A stretch of 30,787 nucleotides of DNA from Verrucomicrobia bacterium UBA1211 (GCA_002309585.1 DBXN01000101.1:12369-43155), one strand, 5' to 3'. Positions 15,490 to 25,635 are shown, counted from the stretch's first letter. Notes: generated by a model not told the origin, from the sequence alone. Numbers and translations are program-made.

Positions 15490-16818
15490 ATGAGCGGGAT
15501 TATTCTGATTCTGGTGGTTTCGTTCTTCGCTTTTCTGGCGATCAACACGCCGGTCGCGGTGGCGATCGCCTGCGCGTCGCTCCTGGCGATCTTCGCGCAT
15601 GGCGGCGATGCCTGTTATACGGTCGCCCAGCGGATGGCGAACGGCGTGAACAGTTTCCCGTTGCTGGCGATCCCGTTCTTCGTCTTCTCGGGTTATCTGA
15701 TGGGCCGGGGCGGTCTGGCGCGGCGGCTGATCGATTTCGCGGCGCTCTTCGCGGGGCGGCTGCCCGGCGGGCTGAGCTACGTCAACACCGTTACCTGCAT
15801 GCTCTTCGGCTCGATCTCCGGATCGGCGGCGGCGGCGGTCTCGTCGATCGGCGGGTTCATGATCCCGGAGATGAACAAGAAGGGGTATGACCGCGATTTC
15901 AACGTCGCGGTGACGGTCACCTCCGCAACGACGGGGTTGCTGATCCCGCCCTCCAACGCGATGATCGTCTACTCCGTCGCGGCGGGGTCGGTCTCGATCG
16001 CGGCGATGTTCATGGCCGGCATCCTGCCGGGTATCCTGGTGGGACTCTGCATCCTGATCGTCTCCGGCGTCATCTCCATCGCCAAGGGATACGGCCGGCG
16101 GACCGTGGCGGCGGAAGGGCCGGCGGACGTGACGCCGGCGGCGCGCCCGTCCGGTTGGAAGGTGTGCTGGCAGGCGGTTCCGAGTCTGCTGCTGGTGGTG
16201 CTGATCATCGGTGGGATTCTGGCCGGTGTCTTCAGCGCGACCGAGGCGGCTGCGGTGGCGGTGGCCTACTCCTTCATCCTCTCGGTGGTGATCTACCGGG
16301 AGATCAAGTGGCGCGAATTGCCGGAGATCTGCCTCCAGACCGGGATCACGACGGCGGTGGTGATGCTGCTGATCGGGGCGTCCAGCTCGATGTCGTGGAT
16401 TATGACGATGGCGAACATCCCCCAGACGGTCTCCAACGCGCTGATGGGGCTGTCGAAGAACCCCTATGTGATCCTCCTCACCATCAACATGATGCTGCTG
16501 GTGGTCGGAACCTTCATGGACATGACACCGGCGATCCTGATCTTCACGCCGATCCTCCTGCCGGTGGTGCAGGGGCTCGGGATGACCGAGGTCCAGTTCG
16601 GGATCGTCCTGATCGCCAACCTCTGCATCGGGCTCTGCACGCCTCCGGTCGGAAGCTGCCTCTTCATCGGTTGCGGGGTCGGCAAGACCTCGATCGCGAA
16701 GGTGACGGTGAAGGCGTTGCCCTTCTTCCTGGCGATGTTGGCCGCGTTGCTGTTGATCACGTATGTGCCCTGGTTCTCGCTGGCCATCCCCAGACTTTGC
16801 CATTTGATCGGGAAGTAG
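15490..16818 (+). CDS. dctM: TRAP transporter large permease subunit (DctM family)
   Basis: A 442-residue, roughly twelve-helix inner-membrane transporter subunit, the transport-catalysing part of the TRAP system. Typical segments are INTPVAVAIACASL at the start, FPLLAIPFFVFSGYLMGRGG, FGSISGSAAAAVSSIGG, TTGLLIPPSNAMIVYS, GTFMDMTPAILIFTPILLP and the closing LCTPPVGSCLFIGCGV. A cytoplasmic linker of about 40 residues follows the sixth or seventh helix (near residue 200-215). The ATG lies 2 bases after the dctQ stop, with GGAGGG in the end of dctQ as the ribosome site. Substrate specificity is set by DctP. Confidence 0.95.
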   Translation: MSGIILILVVSFFAFLAINTPVAVAIACASLLAIFAHGGDACYTVAQRMANGVNSFPLLAIPFFVFSGYLMGRGGLARRLIDFAALFAGRLPGGLSYVNTVTCMLFGSISGSAAAAVSSIGGFMIPEMNKKGYDRDFNVAVTVTSATTGLLIPPSNAMIVYSVAAGSVSIAAMFMAGILPGILVGLCILIVSGVISIAKGYGRRTVAAEGPADVTPAARPSGWKVCWQAVPSLLLVVLIIGGILAGVFSATEAAAVAVAYSFILSVVIYREIKWRELPEICLQTGITTAVVMLLIGASSSMSWIMTMANIPQTVSNALMGLSKNPYVILLTINMMLLVVGTFMDMTPAILIFTPILLPVVQGLGMTEVQFGIVLIANLCIGLCTPPVGSCLFIGCGVGKTSIAKVTVKALPFFLAMLAALLLITYVPWFSLAIPRLCHLIGK

Positions 16819-16819
16819 G

Positions 16820-16833
16820 ACCCTCAACCCTCA
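16820..16833 (+). repeat. Heptamer tandem pair, ACCCTCA type
   Basis: Two exact ACCCTCA units followed by the degenerate ACGTTTG. It lies in the 44-base gap between dctM and the giant gene and is the same heptamer as at 7412. Confidence 0.5.
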
Positions 16834-16862
16834 ACGTTTGGTATGGGCAAGGAAAGTGCGGT

Positions 16863-19800
16863 ATGAGCATGACACTGAAACGGCTGTCAAGTTTGGCGGT
16901 GGGGCTGTTTTCCGCTTGGTCTGTCTGGGCGGTGAATGGGTTTTACCTGGAGTTCTATTCGGATCTCCCGGCCGGGTACGGGGTTTCGCTCCTCACCTCC
17001 TCCAGCGTCTTCCCGGATTCGCCGACATGGGAGACGATCATCGAGGGGCCTTTTGAGGCGGATGAGAATATCGGCGACCAATACGGCCAGCGGGCCCGGG
17101 CGATCCTGACGCCGCTCGTGAGTGGCGATTACGTCTTTTATCTCGCCACCGACAACGGCGGCGAGCTTTGGTTCGGCGCGGACGGGACACCCACTACCCG
17201 CTCGCTGATCGCTTCGGTCTCCACCTATGCCGCGAAGGGTAACTGGACCAAGGAGGCTTCGCAGAAGTCGGCGACGATCTCCCTGGTCGCTGGGCGCCGC
17301 TATTATCTGGAAGTCCTGATGAAGGAAGATGACGGGGGGGATAATCTGGTTGTCGCCTGGACGACGCCCGGATCCAGCGCCATCACGGTGATCCCGCAGT
17401 CCTACATCGAGCCTTACCTGGAACCGCCGGTCATTTCCGGCCAGCCCGCGTCGGTTTCGATCGACCGGCAGTGGGCGGGAACGCAGGCGGTCACCTTCAC
17501 CGTCACGCTGAACCGGAAGACGGGCGTGACCTACCAATGGCTGGAGGATGGTGTCGAGTTGCCCGGGGAGACAGAGGCGAGTTACACGCTGATCGCCGAT
17601 GCGGAGCGTGCCGGCCATCTCTTTACCTGCCGCGTGACGAACCTGGGCGGAACAGTGACCAGCAATCCCGCGACCTATCAGCTGGTGGACGACACCACCG
17701 CCCCGACCCTGGTTTCGTGGCGGCAGGATGCCGGCGCCAAGCAGCTGACCTTGAATTTCTCGGAACCCCTCTCGGCGACGGCGTTCGAGGCGTCGAATTA
17801 CGCGTTCACCCCGGCCGCCGAAGTGGCCTCCGCCGTTTCCGCTTACGGTGGGAAGAGTGTGGTTTTGACCTTCGCCGAATCGCTTCAATTGGGTACGACG
17901 TATCGGCTGAATGCGGTTCTGACGGATTGCGCCGAACCGCCGAACAGCCTGACGCTGACCGACTATCGGATGGCGATCGCCGCGCCACCGGTTCTCCCCG
18001 CGCGGCTGGTTCGGGGCGGGGTGGAGACGGCCGGCCCCTCCTCCCGCCGCAGCCCGATCGCCATCACCGAGATCCATGCCGCGCCCGCCGCCCGGACCGA
18101 CGGAAAGGATGTGCGGTTCATCGAGTTGTACAACAGCAACCCCTATCCCGAACGGCTGGGTGGTTTCACGCTTTCGGGTTCGATCGCCTACACCTTCCCG
18201 GCAGGATACCGGTTGGAGGGACAGAGTTACCTTGTCATTGCCGCTTCGCCCGCCGACATCCGTTCCGTCTACGGGATATCCAACGTGGTCGCGGCCGATG
18301 ACGCGTCGGCATTCACACTGCCGGGCGAAGTGACGCTCAAGGATGAGATCGGCGCGTGGATTTCGACCATCGCCTTCGCCGATGCGGACGACTGGCCGGG
18401 CGGCATCAACGGCACCGGGCATTCGCTGGTCTTGGCGCGACCCTCCTATGGCGAGCGGGTGCCCGAGGGATGGGCGCGTTCCGCCTCGCTGGGTGGCTCG
18501 CCGGGCACGGCGGATCCGACCCGTCCGACCGCTTACGCGCAACTGCTGATCAACGAGATCCTTCCGCACGGGACTGGGGACGGGTTTGTGGAGGTGGTCA
18601 ACCTCTCCGGCTCGGCGGTCAATCTCGGCGGATGCCGGTTGGCCTGTACCGGGAAGGAAGCGCTCTATGCGTTCCCGGCGGGGACGACGCTGGCGGCGCA
18701 CGGTGTGTTGGGCGTGACGGAAAGCGACCTTGGTTTCACGTTGAACGGCGCGGGAATGGAGGCGCTTCTGCTTGCACCCGAAACCGCGGGCGGGTATGTG
18801 ATCGACGCCCTGCGGGTTCCGCCCACGGAGACCGGAACCGCTTACGGGCGCGCACCGGATGGCGGGAATCTGACGGGCCGGCTGGAGACCCCCACCCCGG
18901 GCCATCGGAACGCCGCGTTCAAACGGTCGGAGGTGGTGCTCAACGAGCTGATGTACCATCCGATTACCGATACGAAGGATGACGAGTATATCGAGCTGCT
19001 GAACACCTCGGACCAACCGGTGGATCTCAAGGACTGGACCCTCTCGGGCGGGATTACGTACACCTTCACGGAAACCATTCCCGCCGGCGGTTACCTGGTG
19101 GTTCCCCGGTCAAAGAAACGGTTCAAGGCGCTCTATCCGGGAGCGATCGATGCGATGGCCGCCGATTCGTACGACGGGGGACTGTCGAACGAGCGCGATA
19201 CGGTCCTGTTGAGCCGTCCGCTTCCCGTGACGGATGCCGACACCGGGACGGTCGCGGAGCGGCTGGTGCCGGTTGAGCGGGTGACGTACTGTGACGGCGG
19301 CGCGTGGGGCGAGTGGGCGGACGGCGGCGGCAGTTCGCTGGAACGCATTGATCCGCGCGGGGATGCTCGGTTGGCGGGGAACTGGGCGGCAAGCGATGAG
19401 ACGGCTAAGAGCGGTTGGACAACGGTCAGCTATACCGGCGCCATCGAATACGGTCGCGCCTCCAACCGCTACGGCGATCCGAACGAGATTCAGATCGGCC
19501 TGCTGACGGCGGGGGAGTGCCTGATCGATTCGGTGGTTCTGAAACGGGAGAACGGATCGAATCTGGTGCTGAACCCCTCGTTTGAAGAGGGGAATTCCTC
19601 TTGGCGGTTTTACGGGTCGCATGAGGATTCGGCGATTGAGACGGATCCGAACGCGGATGACGGCGGGAAGGTTCTGCATCTGCGCGCGGTGGAACGGGTG
19701 CAGACGAGCGGGAACGGCGTTCGCGGCTATCTGAGTAGCTCGCTCCCCACAAGCGGACGCGGGACGATCAGCGCGCGGGTCCGCTGGCTGGCGGGATGTC

Positions 19801-22800
19801 CCGAACTCTTCATGCGGGCGCGCGGAAACTGGATCGAGGCCTTCGGCGACATCACCACCACGCGTGCGTTCGGGACGCCGGGCCGGGCGAACAGCCGGGC
19901 GGGTAACGCGCCGCCGGTGATCATCAACGTGACGCACGAACCGCTCCTGCCCCGGAACGGTGAGTCGGTGTCGGTCTATGCCCAGATCGCCGATCCGGAC
20001 GGGTTGCGGCAGGTTACGCTCTCCTATCACCAGGATGGTGTGTCCACGGTTTCCCGGGTCGCGATGACGGCCTGCGAGGGCGGCTGGTTCAAGGGGGTGA
20101 TTCCCCTCGGACAGGCTTCGAACGCGCTGATGGCCTTCACGGTCACGGCCGAGGACAGTACCGAACAGTCCCTCTCGGCCCGTTATCCCGCCAAGGAGTC
20201 GAGGGAATGCTTGGTGCGCTACAATGAGCCGACCAATATCTACGCTTTCGGGTCGTACCGGATGTGGATCACGGCGGCGAACCTCAACCGGTGGGGAGCG
20301 CGGAACCAGGACAGCAACGCACCGGTCGATGCCACCTTCCTTTACGGGAATGACCGTGTCGTGTACGGGGCGGGGGTCCAATACGGCGGGTCACCGTTCC
20401 ATAACAAGAATTTCTCGCTGCCGATCAACAACGGGTACATCGACTATAAGTTCGACTTCCCCGGCGACGACCGGATTCTGGACAGCACCCATATCGTTCT
20501 GGCGACGACGGGCAACTCCGGTAACGACCCCGCCGGCGTCAAAGAGCAGTACTGCTACGCGCTCGTCCGGAAACTGGGTTTCCCCAACATGTACCGACGG
20601 TTCGTCCATTTCTACGCGAACGGCACGCTCCAGAACGGCCAGCGGATCATCGAGGATACCGAAAAGCCGGGCAGCCCGGTGCTGGCCCACTGGTATCCGG
20701 ATCACGATGACGGCAATCTGCTGAAGGCGGATGACTGGTTCGAATACCCGAACGAAGCCTTCCGGGATTTCTCCTATGACGAGAAAGGGGCGACGCTGGA
20801 GTCGTTCAAGACCACCGACGACACGGGTGAGTCGAGCTATAAACTGATGCGCTACCGGTGGAACTGGATGATCCGTGCCGGGAAGAATTACGAGCAGAAC
20901 AACTATACCAACTTTTACGCGCTGGTGGATGCGATGAACCTCACGGGGAGCGCTTTCGAGGAGCGGATCGGACAGGTTGTCAATATCCCCTCCTTCGTGG
21001 GCATCGCGGCGGTCAACCAGTTTATCGGCAACTATGACGCCTACGGCAAAGAGCGCGGAAAGAACATGTACATCTACAACGGCCTGTCGGGCTGGGAGAT
21101 GGTGGCGTGGGATATGGATATCAACTTCGGTGGGGCGGGGGTGCGCGACACATACATGACCGACCACATGGACCCCATGAACAGCGCCTACAAGTGCATC
21201 GATCCGATCTTCCTGAAATTCCTCCGTACGCCCAGCGTGACCCGCGAATACTGGCGGGCGGTCATCAAGCTGGAGGCGGCCGCGCGGAGCGGTTCCGACG
21301 AACTGGTCGAGGCGCAGGCGCGAAATACGGCGCTCCGCGCCGACAACACGACGATCGGGTCGATCAGCGGGTTCCTGACGAATGTGGAGCGGCGCCGTGC
21401 GACGGTTGCGGGGCATATCGCCGCCGCAGACGTGGCCTCGTTCCAGGTGCAGACGCCTGCGCAGTCACCCGCTTCGGTTGATGTCAATGTCGTGACGGTT
21501 ACCGGCTTGGCTCCGTTTGCGGTCACGACGATCACGGCGGATAACGTGCCGCTGACGGTCACCTGGACCACGCCAACCACCTGGACGGCGCGGGTGGTGC
21601 TGCGTGCCGCGGAGCAGACCGTGACCTTTGCGGCGTTGGACGAGACGGGTTCGCTGATCGGTTCGGTCGATCGGACCTTCGTTGTCAACGGCGGCATTTT
21701 GGATGATCCCGACAACTGCCTCAAGATCACCGAGATCATGGCCTCCCCCTCTGCGGAGGGTGGCCAGTATGTGGAGATTCTGAACACCTCCTCCAACACG
21801 CTCGTGGAGCTGAGGGGATATTTCCTCTCCGGCGCGGTAACGGGTCGGCTCCCGGATGGCTATCTGCTGGATCCTCGCCAGGCGATTGTGCTCGTCGCGG
21901 ATGGGGCGGTCTTCTCCGCACTCTACGGGTCGGGCATTTCGGTTGCCGGAACCTTTACGGGGGCCCTGCCGGCGGCGGGAACGCTGCTGCTGTGCCGCGC
22001 CGCGCGCGGAATGGAGTTGACCGATCCGATTGTGGACAGCGTGACTTACGGCGGAATGGGGTGGCCGGAAACAGCGGCGGGGTGCCCGTTGTTGCGGGTC
22101 GATCCGGATGCGCCGGGTTGCCAGCCGGCCAACTGGCGGATTGCCGAGACCAACACCTTCGCGGTGGGGACCCGCATGGTTCTCCCACTGAACACGAGTT
22201 GGAGCTATTACGCCACGGGGTATCCCGGTGACGGCTGGAAGTCGGATAGCTTCAATTTCAGTGCGTGGCCGGCGGGCGCGGCTCCGCTTGGGCACGATAC
22301 GGACGCGACGGGGTGGGCTAACCCGATCCAGACCGACTTCGCCCTGACGTCAGGCCGGGTCGCCTACTATTTCAAGACCGGGTTTTACTACGTCAACCCC
22401 GCGAATGTCGATGGCGGCGTCATCTATCCAACGGCACCCTCGCCCGAATTGATCGCCAACAACTATTTGGTCCACCGCTGGTCTTTCAACGGTACACCGG
22501 AGGATTCGGTGGGCGGCAGCACGGCGACGTTGAACGGTACCGCTTCCCGCTGCTATTTCATCAACAACACCGGCGTCTATTGCGTAGGCGGAAACAAAGG
22601 CCGTTCCTGGGTCACGCTCGGAACCGATATCCTGCCCACGGACGGGACGCCGGTGACGATCGAGGTCTGGGGGCAGATGTGCAGCGTCAAGACCTGGAGC
22701 CGTGTCTTTGATATCGGTTCCGGCACGACGGATTACCTGACCGTCGGGAACATGAACAACACGACCACCGGTTTCTTCAGCGTTCTCACCGCCAACTATT

Positions 22801-25490
22801 CGGACTTCGGGTCGTTCATCATCGGCAGCGATTATCACCTCGCGCTGGTTATCGTGCCCGATGCCGGCGGTTCAACCATCACCTGTTACCTTCAGGATGC
22901 CGCCACAGGCCAGACACGGGGCCGTCAGACGGTCTATGCAAGCGGTTGGACGCCCGCCTCCCTGAACCAGGTGAACTGCTGGCTCGGCCATTCGCAGTAC
23001 AATGACCAGGATGCCAATGCCATCTTCGACGAGTGCCGGATTTGGAACGTGGCGCTCTCGGAGACGCAGCTGACGCACAACGCCTGGCTCGGTCCGGATC
23101 AGTTGCCGGATCTGGCGGCGCAAGGGGCCGCCCGCGAGAGTTTCACCCTCTCGTATCTGGTTGACGACAGCGTTGTCGTCTATCTCAACGGGGAGGAGGT
23201 CCACCGCAGCGAGCTGATGCCGGAGGGCGAGATTACCGATTCAACCACGGCTCTGAACTATGTGCCTCAAGCGCAGGAAGGTGCCTTCTTCGGGCCGTAT
23301 GCCATCTCCACCTCGGCGTTGCGCACGGGCTACAACGTCCTCTCGGCGGAGGTCCATCAGAATGCGGGAACAAGCAGTGACCTCGCCTGGGGAATGGAGC
23401 TCTCCGCCAGCAACTTCATCTCGTCGGCGGCCTCGCCCGGTTTCGAGAACGGCTTAACCTCCGAAACGGTTATCCCGCCGGTCGTCTTCAACGAGATCGC
23501 CCAGAGCGGGGAGGTCACCTGGTTCGAATTCCACAACCCCGGACCGGATACGGTTTCGCTGGCGGGTTGGCGGATCGCCCAGGCGGATGACGATCCGGGC
23601 TGGTGTTTCCCCGCCGGTGCGGAGGTACCCGGCGGCGGGTTCTTGACGGTTTGGGCGGACGGGATGAACACGGTGGATGCGGACGGAACCCTCCATGCCG
23701 GATTCATTCTTCCCGGGAGTTCTGGTTCGGTTCTGCTCTACGCCCCCGACGGGGAGGAGGGCTGGCTCTGCGCGGACCGACTGGATTACAGCGGCGTCAC
23801 GGCGACCTTCGCCTACGGCTGCTATCCGGACGGGGATCCTGCGCGGCGGATGGCACTTTACCCCTCCACGCCTTCCGCGGCCAATCGGGTGGACCGGCCC
23901 ACGCGTCGGATTGTGATCAACGAGTTTATGGCGCAGAACGGACTCTTTGTCAATCCCTTGACCGGGATGATGGACGATTGGTTCGAGCTGTACAACGCCG
24001 GGTTGGAGACGGTCGATCTCTCCGGATGGGTTGTGACCGACACCCTCAAGAGCGAGAACCCCGATGTCCCCAACACCAAGGCGTCCAAGGCGTTGACGAT
24101 TCCCGCCGGGGTCTCGCTTGTGCCGGGTGAGGCGATCCGGATCTGGACCGGCGCGGACGGCGCGGAGACGCTGCCGTTCGACCGGGACAACCTTCAGGCG
24201 CCCTTCGGACTGAACAAGACGACCGATAAGATCTGCCTCTTCGATGCGGAACTGAATCCCGTCGACCGGATCGATTACGATACCTTGCAGGACCCGGCTA
24301 TCAGCTCCGGCCGCTGGCCGAACGGGACGGGCGGATGGATCGCCTTCGCGGTCCCGACACCCGGCGCGCCGAACCATCCTTCCCGGTTCACCCGGCACCT
24401 GCTCGCAGGCGGACCGGTTGTCATCCCCGAACGCGAGCGGTATTGCGCCACGAACGCCTTCGCCGAAGCGGTGGCGGGCGCGGTGCTGACGCTGCTTCCC
24501 GCGGATGCCGACGCGTTGCCGGAGGGCTTGGCCTTTGACGGCGCTTCGGGCGAATGCGTCTGGACGCCCAGCGAGGCGCAGGGTCCCGGGGTTTATGACT
24601 GTCTGCTGTGCGGTGTGAAAGACGGTGTCTGTATCGATGCGGTGCCGTTGACCTTCACCGTCCTGGAGACGCTGAACCCCATCCTCTTCAATGCCGTTTT
24701 CGATCAGAGTGTCTCAGAGGGCGACACGGTCACCTTCACCGTGACCGCGACCCGAGAGGAGGAGATCCCGCCCCGCGATGTTCCTTTCCGGTTTAGGATG
24801 GTCTGCGACCCCGCGATGAGCAACGCCGTCCTGAATGCCGAGACGGGCGTGTTCCAGTGGAAAACGGGTGAGGTGGATGGCCCCGGCGTCTATTCTGTCA
24901 CCCTGATCGCCGAGGACGCGCAGGAAAGCGCCGTCTCCGCTTCGACCAACCTGACCGTCACCGTGAAGGAGGTCAACCAGCCCTTCACCTATGTCTCGCC
25001 GACCAGTTTCTACCTCTGGCTGGATGAGCCGTTTGAGGTGGCGTTGCAGTTCGATGATCCTGATCTGCCCCCCAACACATTCAGTTTCGTCACGCTTTCC
25101 GCTCCGGACGGCATGACGCTGGATCGCGACACGGGCGTTGTCCGCTGGACGCCGACCGGCGGCCAGACCGGCACATACAAGCTCCGTTTCCGCGCGTTCG
25201 ACAACGCAGGTTCCGCCAAGACGATCGAGATCTCCTTCATCGTTGATACGGCGGCGCTGACGCTTGACGCCGGAACCGCCATCGACGCCACGCATCTGCG
25301 CCTGGCGTGGAAGGGCAAAGCGGGCCTCACCTACATCGTCGAGTGGTGCGACGACCTGACGGTTCAGAATTGGCAGCCCTTCCCGGAGATGGTCCTCCCC
25401 GGGCAGGCCGCCATGACGTGCGAACTGGATCTCACCCTCCTCCCGGCACCCCGGACGAAGGCCTTCTTCCGTGTCCGCCAGACACGGTAA
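16863..25490 (+). CDS. Giant secreted multidomain protein: PA14, Ig, six LTD, CotH and LamG domains
   Basis: A 2,875-residue exported protein; signal peptide MSMTLKRLSSLAVGLFSAWSVWA. Domains by visible pattern: PA14 (~24-186), Ig-like (~188-278), SbsA-type Ig (~278-369), LTD 1-3 (~398-553, 556-680, 691-843; the ITEIHAAP, INEILPHG and LNELMYHP starts), a carbohydrate-binding-like region (~898-996), Ig-like (~1014-1118), CotH-like (~1123-1513), LTD 4 (~1618-1760), a beta-sandwich split by a LamG domain (~1766-2190), LTD 5-6 (~2204-2504), three cadherin/Ig-like repeats (~2518-2796), and a C-terminal YIVEWCDDL...FFRVR domain. The CotH part keeps NYDAYGKERGKNMYIYN and WDMD (D1417, D1419). The ATG has an AAGGAAAG site; an ATG at 16869 is also possible. 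It lies 44 bases after dctM. Likely role: surface glycan or cell-wall binding, with possible protein phosphorylation by CotH. Confidence 0.88.
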   Translation: MSMTLKRLSSLAVGLFSAWSVWAVNGFYLEFYSDLPAGYGVSLLTSSSVFPDSPTWETIIEGPFEADENIGDQYGQRARAILTPLVSGDYVFYLATDNGGELWFGADGTPTTRSLIASVSTYAAKGNWTKEASQKSATISLVAGRRYYLEVLMKEDDGGDNLVVAWTTPGSSAITVIPQSYIEPYLEPPVISGQPASVSIDRQWAGTQAVTFTVTLNRKTGVTYQWLEDGVELPGETEASYTLIADAERAGHLFTCRVTNLGGTVTSNPATYQLVDDTTAPTLVSWRQDAGAKQLTLNFSEPLSATAFEASNYAFTPAAEVASAVSAYGGKSVVLTFAESLQLGTTYRLNAVLTDCAEPPNSLTLTDYRMAIAAPPVLPARLVRGGVETAGPSSRRSPIAITEIHAAPAARTDGKDVRFIELYNSNPYPERLGGFTLSGSIAYTFPAGYRLEGQSYLVIAASPADIRSVYGISNVVAADDASAFTLPGEVTLKDEIGAWISTIAFADADDWPGGINGTGHSLVLARPSYGERVPEGWARSASLGGSPGTADPTRPTAYAQLLINEILPHGTGDGFVEVVNLSGSAVNLGGCRLACTGKEALYAFPAGTTLAAHGVLGVTESDLGFTLNGAGMEALLLAPETAGGYVIDALRVPPTETGTAYGRAPDGGNLTGRLETPTPGHRNAAFKRSEVVLNELMYHPITDTKDDEYIELLNTSDQPVDLKDWTLSGGITYTFTETIPAGGYLVVPRSKKRFKALYPGAIDAMAADSYDGGLSNERDTVLLSRPLPVTDADTGTVAERLVPVERVTYCDGGAWGEWADGGGSSLERIDPRGDARLAGNWAASDETAKSGWTTVSYTGAIEYGRASNRYGDPNEIQIGLLTAGECLIDSVVLKRENGSNLVLNPSFEEGNSSWRFYGSHEDSAIETDPNADDGGKVLHLRAVERVQTSGNGVRGYLSSSLPTSGRGTISARVRWLAGCPELFMRARGNWIEAFGDITTTRAFGTPGRANSRAGNAPPVIINVTHEPLLPRNGESVSVYAQIADPDGLRQVTLSYHQDGVSTVSRVAMTACEGGWFKGVIPLGQASNALMAFTVTAEDSTEQSLSARYPAKESRECLVRYNEPTNIYAFGSYRMWITAANLNRWGARNQDSNAPVDATFLYGNDRVVYGAGVQYGGSPFHNKNFSLPINNGYIDYKFDFPGDDRILDSTHIVLATTGNSGNDPAGVKEQYCYALVRKLGFPNMYRRFVHFYANGTLQNGQRIIEDTEKPGSPVLAHWYPDHDDGNLLKADDWFEYPNEAFRDFSYDEKGATLESFKTTDDTGESSYKLMRYRWNWMIRAGKNYEQNNYTNFYALVDAMNLTGSAFEERIGQVVNIPSFVGIAAVNQFIGNYDAYGKERGKNMYIYNGLSGWEMVAWDMDINFGGAGVRDTYMTDHMDPMNSAYKCIDPIFLKFLRTPSVTREYWRAVIKLEAAARSGSDELVEAQARNTALRADNTTIGSISGFLTNVERRRATVAGHIAAADVASFQVQTPAQSPASVDVNVVTVTGLAPFAVTTITADNVPLTVTWTTPTTWTARVVLRAAEQTVTFAALDETGSLIGSVDRTFVVNGGILDDPDNCLKITEIMASPSAEGGQYVEILNTSSNTLVELRGYFLSGAVTGRLPDGYLLDPRQAIVLVADGAVFSALYGSGISVAGTFTGALPAAGTLLLCRAARGMELTDPIVDSVTYGGMGWPETAAGCPLLRVDPDAPGCQPANWRIAETNTFAVGTRMVLPLNTSWSYYATGYPGDGWKSDSFNFSAWPAGAAPLGHDTDATGWANPIQTDFALTSGRVAYYFKTGFYYVNPANVDGGVIYPTAPSPELIANNYLVHRWSFNGTPEDSVGGSTATLNGTASRCYFINNTGVYCVGGNKGRSWVTLGTDILPTDGTPVTIEVWGQMCSVKTWSRVFDIGSGTTDYLTVGNMNNTTTGFFSVLTANYSDFGSFIIGSDYHLALVIVPDAGGSTITCYLQDAATGQTRGRQTVYASGWTPASLNQVNCWLGHSQYNDQDANAIFDECRIWNVALSETQLTHNAWLGPDQLPDLAAQGAARESFTLSYLVDDSVVVYLNGEEVHRSELMPEGEITDSTTALNYVPQAQEGAFFGPYAISTSALRTGYNVLSAEVHQNAGTSSDLAWGMELSASNFISSAASPGFENGLTSETVIPPVVFNEIAQSGEVTWFEFHNPGPDTVSLAGWRIAQADDDPGWCFPAGAEVPGGGFLTVWADGMNTVDADGTLHAGFILPGSSGSVLLYAPDGEEGWLCADRLDYSGVTATFAYGCYPDGDPARRMALYPSTPSAANRVDRPTRRIVINEFMAQNGLFVNPLTGMMDDWFELYNAGLETVDLSGWVVTDTLKSENPDVPNTKASKALTIPAGVSLVPGEAIRIWTGADGAETLPFDRDNLQAPFGLNKTTDKICLFDAELNPVDRIDYDTLQDPAISSGRWPNGTGGWIAFAVPTPGAPNHPSRFTRHLLAGGPVVIPERERYCATNAFAEAVAGAVLTLLPADADALPEGLAFDGASGECVWTPSEAQGPGVYDCLLCGVKDGVCIDAVPLTFTVLETLNPILFNAVFDQSVSEGDTVTFTVTATREEEIPPRDVPFRFRMVCDPAMSNAVLNAETGVFQWKTGEVDGPGVYSVTLIAEDAQESAVSASTNLTVTVKEVNQPFTYVSPTSFYLWLDEPFEVALQFDDPDLPPNTFSFVTLSAPDGMTLDRDTGVVRWTPTGGQTGTYKLRFRAFDNAGSAKTIEISFIVDTAALTLDAGTAIDATHLRLAWKGKAGLTYIVEWCDDLTVQNWQPFPEMVLPGQAAMTCELDLTLLPAPRTKAFFRVRQTR

Positions 25491-25499
25491 GGAATTCAA

Positions 25500-25628
25500 G
25501 TTAAAAGATTAAAAGGTTAAAGGGTGAAAAGGTTAAAGAGGGGAACGGGGAATGGGGAACGGGGAACGGAGGAGTGACGGGTGACGAGAGCCGAATGTCG
25601 TCCGCTTGTCGCGTGTCGCATGTCTGGA
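25500..25628 (+). repeat. Mosaic of octamer and heptamer tandem arrays
   Basis: Immediately after the giant gene come five octamers (GTTAAAAG, ATTAAAAG, GTTAAAGG, GTGAAAAG, GTTAAAGA; 25500-25539), then four heptamers (GGGGAAC, GGGGAAT, GGGGAAC, GGGGAAC; 25540-25567), then GTGACGG-GTGACGA (25574-25587), then GTCGCGT, GTCGCAT and GTCTGGA (25608-25628). No gene is present in the 206-base gap. Confidence 0.75.
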
Positions 25629-25635
25629 AAAGTGT

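Noticed and set aside
15484..16827. A 447-codon open frame on the minus strand opposite dctM
   Set aside because: The composition is Arg/His/Gln-rich as expected for an antisense shadow of a GC-rich gene, and the plus-strand DctM is certain.
16155..16862. In-frame upstream extension of the giant gene by 236 codons
   Set aside because: It overlaps dctM in another frame and lacks a signal peptide; the ATG at 16863 has a ribosome site and a clear signal peptide.
16855..16862. A single GTGCGGTA octamer directly before the giant gene start codon
   Set aside because: One isolated 8-mer is expected about once by chance in a window of this size.
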